DNA from: Verrucomicrobiia bacterium
Lineage (GTDB): Bacteria; Verrucomicrobiota; Verrucomicrobiia; Verrucomicrobiales; Akkermansiaceae
Assembly: GCA_030432565.1 (NCBI GenBank)
Contig: JAUIGV010000009.1
Location: 1 to 64,000, forward strand
Length of the DNA: 64,000 bases
Direction: 5' to 3'
The notes beneath the pieces were generated by a model that made no database searches, was not told the DNA's origin, and saw only the letters and a list, made by a program, of their open reading frames with translations. This document shows, piece by piece, positions 8,458 through 16,047 of the stretch. A program made the translations under genes and the position numbers. Every line of letters starts with the position of its first letter. Within the stretch, counting starts at the first letter, position 1.

Positions 8458-8489
8458 GCCCCGCAACCGGATTGGTCGCGGGGCTTTTT
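8458..8489 (-). terminator. Intrinsic terminator of the leuC-leuD operon
   Basis: A perfect 7-bp stem (8458-8464 with 8478-8484), with possible extra ACC/GGT pairing inside the loop. On the minus strand it is followed by seven U (A run at 8451-8457). Five T also follow on the + strand, so it can work both ways. It lies 16 bp after the leuD stop and insulates the metal operon promoter. Confidence 0.85.
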
Positions 8490-8505
8490 GAAGGTGATTC
8501 GGATG

Positions 8506-9108
8506 TTAGCCGACGTAGGACAGGGAAGCGGCGGTTGCTTCAATCTTGTCGTTGTTATCGAGGAGTTCCTTGATGGGATCGTATTTGCCGGCCAGCAGGG
8601 CTTGGCGGGCGGAGGCGGGCATCTCGACAGGGAAGGAAAGATCTCCGGCTGTCACCGTCATGGCATTAAGATCGATCGAGACTTCAAGCGATGGGTCTGC
8701 CGAGCATGCTGCTTTGAGCGTGTCGATATTTTCGCGGGAGGAACTGACGCAGGGAAGTCCGAGGGTCGTTGAGTTTCCGTAAAAAATCTCGGCAAAAGAC
8801 TCGGCGATGATGGCGTTGAAACCATACTTGGTGAGCGACTGGGGTGCGTGCTCCCGGGAGGACCCGCAGCCAAAGTTGATACCGGCGATGAGGATGGAAG
8901 CTCCCTTGAAGCGCTCGTCATTGAGCGGGTGATCGGTTTTTTCTCCTGACTCCGGGTCAAAGCGAACGTCGTAGAAGGCGTATTCTCCCAGTCCGTCGAA
9001 GGTGACACACTTCATAAAGCGTGCGGGAATGATGCGGTCCGTGTCGATGTCTGCTCCCGGGATGGGAACGGCCGTGCCGGAGACTTGCGTAATTGGTGCG
9101 ATAGCCAT
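8506..9108 (-). CDS. leuD: 3-isopropylmalate dehydratase small subunit
   Basis: 200 residues, the usual length. It forms the swivelling small subunit that with LeuC isomerises 2-isopropylmalate to 3-isopropylmalate in leucine synthesis. Marks include GADIDTDRIIPARFM at 18-32, the FGCGSSREHAP motif near residue 80, and NSTTLGLP near 117. It is last in a leftward operon after leuC and a DUF2059 gene and ends 16 bp before a terminator. Confidence 0.95.
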   Translation of the reverse strand: MAIAPITQVSGTAVPIPGADIDTDRIIPARFMKCVTFDGLGEYAFYDVRFDPESGEKTDHPLNDERFKGASILIAGINFGCGSSREHAPQSLTKYGFNAIIAESFAEIFYGNSTTLGLPCVSSSRENIDTLKAACSADPSLEVSIDLNAMTVTAGDLSFPVEMPASARQALLAGKYDPIKELLDNNDKIEATAASLSYVG

Positions 9109-9131
9109 GGTGGTTAACGGAGTTTTGTTCC

Positions 9132-9614
9132 TTACTTGTCTCCACGGGCGGCTCTGCGCTCGAGGATCTTGGTGAGGGCGTCCTGGAACGATCCGACGTG
9201 CTTCTGGGCCAACTGCTGACTCAGAGCCATGACTTCACCGGTGATCGCAGGCATAACGTCGAGGGTTTTTTGACCCACTGGCGTTTTGTAAAAGGCAATC
9301 AGTGCTGTGATTTCGTCTTCGCTGAAGTGTTCCTCATAGACAGCTTTTGTTTTAGCCTTGAGCTGCGGATCGCCGGCGACTTTGCCCATATAGGCCATGA
9401 AGGCGTCTTTGACTTCGCCCATTTCCTCTTTGTTGAGGTCCTGGCCCGCGAGGCTCTGCTCGACCATGGCGAAGCCGGCTTCACCGCCATCGATCACGGT
9501 TTGCTCGAACTTCATGATCTTGAGAAGTTCGTCAATTGGGGCGGGCTTGGCTTCCTCCTGTCCGGATACCGGTAGAAGGAGGAGTGAAAAGGTGAGGAGT
9601 AGAATGGATTTCAT
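9132..9614 (-). CDS. DUF2059-like secreted protein
   Basis: 160 residues with a signal peptide (1-18, cleavage after PVSG). The helical mature part resembles DUF2059: YEEHFSEDEITALIAFYKTPVGQK, where SEDE-ITALIAFY and the TPVGQK turn are typical. The function of the family is unknown; an exported protein has no obvious part in leucine synthesis. It sits between leuC (19 bp away) and leuD (23 bp away) on the same strand, so it must be co-transcribed with them. Confidence 0.8.
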   Translation of the reverse strand: MKSILLLTFSLLLLPVSGQEEAKPAPIDELLKIMKFEQTVIDGGEAGFAMVEQSLAGQDLNKEEMGEVKDAFMAYMGKVAGDPQLKAKTKAVYEEHFSEDEITALIAFYKTPVGQKTLDVMPAITGEVMALSQQLAQKHVGSFQDALTKILERRAARGDK

Positions 9615-9633
9615 TTTTTAGGTTTTGTTTGGA

Positions 9634-11058
9634 TTAGGCGACGGCCGGTTTTTCGGTGACGTCGAATGTTTCTCGGGCATCGGCGATTCGGCCTTCGACG
9701 GCGGCAGCGGCGACCATGATGGGCGACATGAGGACAGTGCGACCGATGGGGGATCCCTGGCGGCCTTTAAAATTTCGGTTGGAGGAAGAGGCGCAGATTT
9801 GATCGCCGATGAGTTTATCGGGGTTCATGGCGAGGCACATGGAGCAACCGGCGGCGCGCCATTCGAATCCGGCTTCCTCGAAGATCTTGTCAATCCCTTC
9901 CTTCTCGCATTGGATTGCGGTGATTTGTGATCCGGGAACTGCGATGGCTTTAACCCCTTCGGCAACCTTGTGTCCTTTGAGGTATTTGGCGGCTTCGCGG
10001 AAATCGGAAAGGCGTCCGTTGGTGCAGGAGCCGATGAAAGCAACATCGATGGGGATGCCTTTGATCGGGGTTCCGGCAGGAAGCTTCATGTAGGCGAGGG
10101 CTTCCTCGATGACTGCCTTTTGATCGGGTTCCGCCGTGGCGGGGTCCGGGATGGACTCGCCGATGGAGATTCCGTGGTCTGGTGAAATCCCCCAGGTGAC
10201 GGTCGGTTCGATGTCTTGGGCATCGATGACAATGATATCATCGAATTCCGCATCGGCATCGGTGGCGAAGGACTTCCATTCCTCGACAGCCTTCTCCCAA
10301 TCCTCGCCCGTGGGAGAGTAGGGTCGGCCTCTGAGGAACTCGAAAGTGGTCTCATCAGGATTGACATAACCGCAGCGGGCCCCTCCCTCGATGGCCATGT
10401 TGCAGACGGTCATGCGCTCCTCCATGGAGAAGTTGTCGAAGGTGGTGCCGGCATATTCGTAGGCGTATCCGATGCCGCCTTTGGCTCCCAGCATGCGGAT
10501 GATGTGGAGGGTCACGTCTTTGGCGTAAACCCCCGGACGAAGCTCTCCGTTCACCTCGATCTTGCGAACCTTGAGAGATTCCATAGCCATGGTTTGAGTG
10601 GCCAGAACATCGCGAACCTGGGTGGTGCCGATGCCAAATGCAATTGCTCCGAAGGCACCGTGGGTGGCGGTGTGGGAGTCTCCACAAGCGATGGTCGATC
10701 CGGGTTGGGTGATTCCTTGCTCGGGTCCGACCACGTGAACGATCCCTTGTTTGCCGGACTTAAGATCAAAGTAGGTCACTCCAAAGTCATCGCAATTTTT
10801 GCGAATGGCATCGATCATGGCGGCGGCGAGTGGATCAGCGGGTTCGTCCTGATTGATGGTGGGGACAATGTGGTCGATGGTGGCGAAGGTCCGCGAAGGG
10901 TATTTCACCTTCAGGCCGAGATCTCGGAGCATGCCGAAGGCCTGCGGGCTGGTCACTTCATGAATGAGGTGGGTTCCGATAAAGAGTTGCGTGCGTCCAT
11001 CACTCAGGGTTCCCACTGTGTGAGCATCCCAAACTTTCTGATAAAGAGTCTTTCCCAT
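9634..11058 (-). CDS. leuC: 3-isopropylmalate dehydratase large subunit
   Basis: 474 residues starting [15 protein letters not shown]; the start at 11058 matches the family and removes a 20-residue extension. It is the aconitase-type catalytic subunit holding a [4Fe-4S] cluster with ligands C345 (GSCTNGR), C405 and C408 (GCSMC). [12 protein letters not shown] at 127-138 is also diagnostic. It pairs with LeuD two genes downstream. No leuA or leuB is in the window. The 75 bp before it separate it from chrA, and no leader-peptide attenuator was recognised there. Confidence 0.96.
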   Translation of the reverse strand: MGKTLYQKVWDAHTVGTLSDGRTQLFIGTHLIHEVTSPQAFGMLRDLGLKVKYPSRTFATIDHIVPTINQDEPADPLAAAMIDAIRKNCDDFGVTYFDLKSGKQGIVHVVGPEQGITQPGSTIACGDSHTATHGAFGAIAFGIGTTQVRDVLATQTMAMESLKVRKIEVNGELRPGVYAKDVTLHIIRMLGAKGGIGYAYEYAGTTFDNFSMEERMTVCNMAIEGGARCGYVNPDETTFEFLRGRPYSPTGEDWEKAVEEWKSFATDADAEFDDIIVIDAQDIEPTVTWGISPDHGISIGESIPDPATAEPDQKAVIEEALAYMKLPAGTPIKGIPIDVAFIGSCTNGRLSDFREAAKYLKGHKVAEGVKAIAVPGSQITAIQCEKEGIDKIFEEAGFEWRAAGCSMCLAMNPDKLIGDQICASSSNRNFKGRQGSPIGRTVLMSPIMVAAAAVEGRIADARETFDVTEKPAVA

Positions 11059-11133
11059 GGCAAAACCGCGAATTTTTCGCGGGGCGGGGACGATGTACGG
11101 AAATCCGCTTGAAAGCAAGCATCTCGGGAGTTT

Positions 11134-12282
11134 CTAGCCGATGACGGCACCACCGGCTGCCGCGATGATCACGAGTGCCCAGACCGGGATGATTTTTTTC
11201 CGTAAAATCAGGAAGAGAATGGCGACGCAGGTGGCATCGACCCAGCCCGTCAGGGTGGTGGAGTCGGTCGCCATGCGAAGGAGGGCGACACCGAGGACGC
11301 CGACCACACCGGCATTGGCTCCATTGACCGCGCGCTGGGCCCACCGTTTGCCGCGGAGACGTCCCCAAATCTTCATTGTGCCGCCCAGGAGCAGCATTCC
11401 GGGGAGGAAAACCGCGATGAGGGCTGCGCCGGCGCCCAGCCAGGGATTATCGAAGATGTTGGCCTTGACCCCGAGAAAAGCGGCGAAGGTGAAGACGGGA
11501 CCGGGAACACCCTGGGTCGCTCCATAGCCTCCGAGGAAAACCTCTTTTGACATGTAGCCACCATCGACCATGCTTTCTTGCAGGAGGGGGAGAACGACAT
11601 GGCCTCCGCCGAAGACGAGAGAGCCGGCGCGGTAGATTCCGGCGAGGGGGCCATTGTGACCGATGGAGATAAAGAGGAGGAGAAAGAAAACCACGAGTGC
11701 TCCCCAGCCGAGAAGCCCGCGACCGCCTGTCTTTTGTTTTTCAATTTTCTCCCCGGCTGAGAGGGTGAAGACCCCGATTATTCCGGAAATGGTGATCATA
11801 AGAACGGTAATCCATGGTGCCTGGAAGAACCAAAGCGCCACCAGCACAAGAAAAGCGATGGCGAGGCGTCGGAGGTCCGGGGCGAGGTTTTTGCGCATTC
11901 CCAGCCATGCTCCGGCAACGACGGCCAGCGCAACCAATTTAAGTCCGCGAAGCGCTCCTTGCGCGTGATCGCCGGAGAGGTCGCCAATACCAAGCGCGAC
12001 AAGAATGAGAACCAGAGCCGAGGGGAGAGTGAAGCCGAGCCAAGCCGCCAGGCCTCCGGGCAATCCGGCCCGTTCGTAGCCGATGGCAGCGCCGAGTTGG
12101 CTACTTCCCGGGCCCGGAATGAATTGGGTGAGCGACATGATTTCGGCAAAGCGGGATTCCGTGACCCACTGGCGTCGGGCCACGTATTCCTCGCGGAAAT
12201 AGCTGACATGGGCAACGGGTCCGCCAAAGGAGGTGAGTCCGAGCCGGAGGGCAACGAGAAAGCATTCAAAGGCTGCGTTCAT
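11134..12282 (-). CDS. chrA: Chromate transporter, two-domain ChrA type
   Basis: 382-residue inner-membrane protein with the two homologous halves of long-chain CHR proteins. Half one starts LGLTSFGGPVAHVSYFREEYV (about 14-34) with FIPGPGSSQ; half two has VFGGGHVVLPLL (about 213-224) and TQGVPGPVFTFA. These proteins are proton-coupled exporters of chromate, or sulfate-like anions by analogy. No chromate reductase or regulator lies nearby, so real substrate is uncertain. It is followed on the same strand by leuC after 75 bp, which leaves operon membership open. Confidence 0.9.
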   Translation of the reverse strand: MNAAFECFLVALRLGLTSFGGPVAHVSYFREEYVARRQWVTESRFAEIMSLTQFIPGPGSSQLGAAIGYERAGLPGGLAAWLGFTLPSALVLILVALGIGDLSGDHAQGALRGLKLVALAVVAGAWLGMRKNLAPDLRRLAIAFLVLVALWFFQAPWITVLMITISGIIGVFTLSAGEKIEKQKTGGRGLLGWGALVVFFLLLFISIGHNGPLAGIYRAGSLVFGGGHVVLPLLQESMVDGGYMSKEVFLGGYGATQGVPGPVFTFAAFLGVKANIFDNPWLGAGAALIAVFLPGMLLLGGTMKIWGRLRGKRWAQRAVNGANAGVVGVLGVALLRMATDSTTLTGWVDATCVAILFLILRKKIIPVWALVIIAAAGGAVIG

Positions 12283-12387
12283 TTGTGAATGAGCAGACCA
12301 CAGGACGAAAAACTGTCAATGGCAGGCTTGTGACAGAGGGGCATTTTAGATCTCGCGAAGTCTTTGAGGATAAGGAAACTTGCGCTC

Positions 12388-12909
12388 ATGAGATTGATCT
12401 TCGCGGCAAACTGCTTGCTGTTCGTTTTGGTGTCCTGTGGTTCGGATCCGGTGTCGCGGCCTTTTGTGGCAAAGGCACCATCCAAAAATAAGCTGCCCAA
12501 GGTTGAGGCTTCGGTGGTATCAAAGAAGAAAGCATTTGCCGGGCAAGTGACATTCGAAGAGGTGGCGGGTTCACAGTTGGAAAAGATCCGGGTCATTCCT
12601 GAGAGCGGAAGGGGATTGATCATGCCGTCCAATCAAACCTACGATCAGGTGGACGGACTCTGGGTCATGGGAGCCACGCCGGGGGAATGGTTTAAGATTC
12701 CGGACTACAGCGAAGTTTGGGTCGGAAAACAACCTGAGAAGTTTGACGGCACCGCTCATCTTGGTTCTTTGAAAATTTACTACCGAAGCAGCCCGGTTCT
12801 GCGATTGGTCGGAGCAATGAAGAGGGGGCTGAAACACCCCGCGTGGGTGCCTGATTCCGGAGTTACCAAAAGCCCTGTTCCTTCACCCTGGAAAAGCAAA
12901 CTTCAATAA
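12388..12909 (+). CDS. Putative lipoprotein of unknown function
   Basis: 173 residues from ATG 12388, which has AAGGAA 9 bp upstream; the longer frame from a TTG at 12364 lacks support. Residues 1-16 form a lipoprotein signal with lipobox LVSC. The mature part has no recognised domain; it contains LEKIRVIPESGRGLIMP and a C-terminal proline/serine-rich tail. It lies 7 bp ahead of the PI-PLC-like gene, so both are probably one transcript and both are exported. Confidence 0.75.
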   Translation: MRLIFAANCLLFVLVSCGSDPVSRPFVAKAPSKNKLPKVEASVVSKKKAFAGQVTFEEVAGSQLEKIRVIPESGRGLIMPSNQTYDQVDGLWVMGATPGEWFKIPDYSEVWVGKQPEKFDGTAHLGSLKIYYRSSPVLRLVGAMKRGLKHPAWVPDSGVTKSPVPSPWKSKLQ

Positions 12910-12916
12910 TCACTTC

Positions 12917-13954
12917 ATGAAAATAATTCTCTTGATCCTCCTTTTGCCTTTCCCGGTTTTTGCGGAATTCCGTCTCAATCAGATCCAGCTGATCGGAACC
13001 CATAATTCCTACCATGTCGCTCCGACGGCGCAGGAAATGAGAGTTTTTGGCCTCTTCGACAAGCGGGCTGCGACAGCCTGGGACTACACACGGAAGCCTT
13101 TGGGAGAGCAGCTGGACAATGGCTTGCGGCATTTCGAGCTCGATGTCTTTGCCGATCCAAAGGGCGGGCTTTTTGCCAAGCCGGGTGACCCTGCAGATAG
13201 CCCGATGCGAAAGCCCGGGATCAAAGTCCTCCATGTTCCGCAATTTGATGCGAGATCGATTCACCCTACTTTCAAGGGCGCGCTGGCTGCGGTGAAAGAA
13301 TGGTCCGATAAGAATCCGAACCATTTGCCGGTCATGATTCTGGTGGAGCTGAAGGACCGGGCTGATAATCCTCTCGCTCAGAAGCCGGTGAAGTTCGATC
13401 GAGCGCAGATGATCGCGTTGGAGAAGGAAATTCTCTCGGTGGTGAAGAAGGATAATCTGATCACGCCTGATTTTGTGCGGGGAGAGAGCGCCACTTTACG
13501 GGATGCGATTGGTGAAAATGGATGGCCGACGCTGGAGAAATGTCGGGGGAAGCTCATGTTCTGTCTCGATAACGAAGGGGGGCACCGGGATGTATACTTG
13601 AAAGGGAATCCCACCCTGGAGAAGCGACTCTTGTTCGTGAGTGTTGATCCCGTGCACCCTGCGGCAGCCTGGATGAAGCGGAATAATCCGGTTGGGAGTT
13701 TCGACGAGATTCAGAAACTGGTCAAAGCGGGGTTCATGGTGCGTACCCGGGCCGATGCCAATACGGTGGAGGCCCGTGCCAATGATAGGAACCGGGCCCG
13801 CAGGGCTCTCGCCAGTGGAGCCCAGTTTGTCAGCACGGATTTCCCCGACAATGTACCCCGGATCGGCGAATACGAGGTCCGGTTTCCTGGTCGTGTCGTT
13901 GCCCGGGCGAATCCGGTCTCTGCACCGGAACTGAAAGGCCGGGCGGTCAAGTAG
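12917..13954 (+). CDS. Secreted PI-PLC-like phosphodiesterase
   Basis: 345 residues. A signal peptide covers 1-16 (PVFA|EFR). The N-terminal LIGTHNSYH (H29) and RHFELDVF (E74, D76) match the active site of the calcium-dependent phosphoinositide phospholipase C-like family (PF16670); FVSTDFPDN near the C-terminus is the expected last barrel strand. Members cleave phosphodiester head groups of phospholipids or related glycerophosphodiesters. Substrate is not predictable. It is the second gene of a two-gene unit with a lipoprotein gene, and ends 42 bp before dgt. Confidence 0.85.
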   Translation: MKIILLILLLPFPVFAEFRLNQIQLIGTHNSYHVAPTAQEMRVFGLFDKRAATAWDYTRKPLGEQLDNGLRHFELDVFADPKGGLFAKPGDPADSPMRKPGIKVLHVPQFDARSIHPTFKGALAAVKEWSDKNPNHLPVMILVELKDRADNPLAQKPVKFDRAQMIALEKEILSVVKKDNLITPDFVRGESATLRDAIGENGWPTLEKCRGKLMFCLDNEGGHRDVYLKGNPTLEKRLLFVSVDPVHPAAAWMKRNNPVGSFDEIQKLVKAGFMVRTRADANTVEARANDRNRARRALASGAQFVSTDFPDNVPRIGEYEVRFPGRVVARANPVSAPELKGRAVK

Positions 13955-13996
13955 GGTGGTTCTTGAAGATTCGGACAAAAGTGTTCATCCTCCGGC

Positions 13997-15286
13997 GTGC
14001 AGAACCGTTTTTACCAGGCCTTTGATACCGCGCGAGCTTCCGGTTACGACACTTCGGATGATTTTCGCTCGCCTTTTCAGATCGATCGCGACCGGGTTCT
14101 GCATACTCCGGCGTTTCGCAGGTTGCAGAGCAAAACCCAGGTCTTTTGGAGCGGAGAGTACGATTTTTACCGTACCCGCCTTACCCATTCGCTGGAAGTT
14201 GCGCAGATTGGCAAGTCGATTTGCCACTGGCTGAAGCATTCAAGCGATTTGCTCGCTGATGATTTTTTTGTCGACGAGGATTTGGTTGAGGCCGTCTGCC
14301 TTTCCCACGATCTAGGGCATCCACCCTTTGGCCATGCCGGGGAACGTTCGCTCAACCACTTTATGGCGGACTACGGAGGGTTTGAGGGGAATGCCCAGAC
14401 GCTGCGATTGCTCACTGACAGAATCTTTTCGCAAAGCCGCAAGGGCATGGATCCGTCGCGGGCGTTTTTGGATGGAGTTCTGAAATACAAATCTCTCTGG
14501 TCCGAGTTAAAGACCACCAAAGGAAAGCTGCCCAAAAATCATTTCCTTTACGATTCACAGAGCGAGGACTTAAGCTGGGCCATGGGAGGGAATGACTTCC
14601 CTGCCGAACTGCCTCCGGGTGATGAAAGGGACGGCTTTAAGTCGATAGAATGCCAGATCATGGACTGGGCGGACGATACCGCATACTCGCTTAATGATCT
14701 GGCAGATTCGGTGAAGGCGGGATTTCTCACGGTGGAGAGAATTGAGCGCTGGGCCGAAAGGCGCGGTCACGAGACCTCGGGGGATGCTCCGCTGGGTGCT
14801 CTTTTGAAGGCGATTCGCGGTCAAAGGATCGAACCCTTTGTCGGGAAGCGCATCGGGAAATACATTCAATCGGCCACTCTGGTAAAAGCCACAAATTTGC
14901 TGAGTGGAACCAGCCACCGGTATGCCCTGGACCTGGTGATCAATTCCGGGGTTCGGGCGGAAAGCGAGTTGTTCAAGAGTCTTGCGTATGAAGTGGTGTT
15001 TCTATCGCCACAACTCAAGCAACTGGAGCACAAAGGGAGCTACATGCTTCGGCGATTGTGGGAAGTGATGGAGCAGCGATACGTGCTGGGTGCTGATATT
15101 GATGGACAGGATTTTGCGCTGCTGCCGGAGGCCGACGCGGCTGAGATTTTGGAAGCGGAGACTTCGGAAAAAAAGGCCCGTCTTGTTTGTGATTTTCTGG
15201 CGGGGATGACTGATGGTTATGCTGCCAGAACGTTCCGGCGGCTCTTTGAGCCCGGATTTGGAAGTATTGGTGATCTCGTCGGTTAG
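13997..15286 (+). CDS. dgt: dGTP triphosphohydrolase-like HD enzyme
   Basis: 429 residues from a GTG start. It is an HD-domain deoxynucleoside triphosphate triphosphohydrolase: RDRVLHTPAFRRLQ at 31-44, metal ligands H64 (RLTHSLEVAQ), H104 and D105 (CLSHDLGHPPFGHAGE), and the later Asp in MDWADDTAYS. Such enzymes release triphosphate from dGTP and limit dNTP pools. Its stop is immediately followed by the rsuA start with zero spacing, so the two are translationally linked. Confidence 0.93.
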   Translation: MQNRFYQAFDTARASGYDTSDDFRSPFQIDRDRVLHTPAFRRLQSKTQVFWSGEYDFYRTRLTHSLEVAQIGKSICHWLKHSSDLLADDFFVDEDLVEAVCLSHDLGHPPFGHAGERSLNHFMADYGGFEGNAQTLRLLTDRIFSQSRKGMDPSRAFLDGVLKYKSLWSELKTTKGKLPKNHFLYDSQSEDLSWAMGGNDFPAELPPGDERDGFKSIECQIMDWADDTAYSLNDLADSVKAGFLTVERIERWAERRGHETSGDAPLGALLKAIRGQRIEPFVGKRIGKYIQSATLVKATNLLSGTSHRYALDLVINSGVRAESELFKSLAYEVVFLSPQLKQLEHKGSYMLRRLWEVMEQRYVLGADIDGQDFALLPEADAAEILEAETSEKKARLVCDFLAGMTDGYAARTFRRLFEPGFGSIGDLVG

Positions 15287-15994
15287 ATGCGCCTTGATCG
15301 AATGGTCGGGAAATGGGCGGGGACGGGGAAGCGTCGGACTCGCGGCTTTTTTGAGTCTGGCAGAGTGATGCTAAACGGGCAGCTGTGCGAAGATGGGCAG
15401 GTCCAGGTGGGCAGGTTTGATCACGTTCAGGTTGATGAAGTGATTTTGCAAAATGAGGTGCCTCGATACATCATGCTCCACAAGCCAAAAGGCGTCGTGA
15501 GTGCGACCACTGATCTTGAACACGAGACAGTGATTGATTTGATTCAGGAAGACTGGGCGGACCAACTTCATCTGGCAGGAAGGCTCGATCGCTTCACCTC
15601 CGGATTGGTGATTCTTACCAATGACAGCCGTTATTCCGAATCATTGACCGAGCCTTCGAACAAGGTTGGGAAGCGGTACTTGGTAGAGGTGGATGGCGGG
15701 ATTGGCCCGGAGGTGATTTCGGCCTTCGAGGCCGGGATATGGTTTGCCAAGGAAAAGGTGACGACCTCTCCAGCTGCAATTGAGCAGTTGGGTCCAGGCA
15801 AGTGCCGCCTCACCATCTACGAGGGGAAGCATCATCAAATTAAGAGGATGTTTGCAAAATTCTCGCTGAAAGTGATCGCCCTTCATCGCGAGGCCATCGG
15901 GGAGTTGGAGCTTTCCGGCGAGCTTAAAGAAGGGGAATGGATTGAAATTATTCCAACCCCAGGCCAGACAGGTGGCATTCCCGAAGCGGGGTAA
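15287..15994 (+). CDS. rsuA: 16S rRNA pseudouridine synthase, RsuA family
   Basis: 235 residues. An N-terminal S4-like domain (1-50, GFFESGRVMLNGQ) is followed by the catalytic domain with GRLDRFTSGLVILTND; D101 is the catalytic aspartate. HHQIKRMF near 183-190 is the usual RNA-facing motif. The length and motif order fit RsuA (pseudouridine 516 of 16S rRNA) better than RluB/E/F, but the RNA site is inferred. Directly after dgt without a gap. Confidence 0.88.
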   Translation: MRLDRMVGKWAGTGKRRTRGFFESGRVMLNGQLCEDGQVQVGRFDHVQVDEVILQNEVPRYIMLHKPKGVVSATTDLEHETVIDLIQEDWADQLHLAGRLDRFTSGLVILTNDSRYSESLTEPSNKVGKRYLVEVDGGIGPEVISAFEAGIWFAKEKVTTSPAAIEQLGPGKCRLTIYEGKHHQIKRMFAKFSLKVIALHREAIGELELSGELKEGEWIEIIPTPGQTGGIPEAG

Positions 15995-16047
15995 GAAAAT
16001 CACGGATTGCGACTTGATGGGAGGATGTCTGACTTTAGCTTTCAGAC

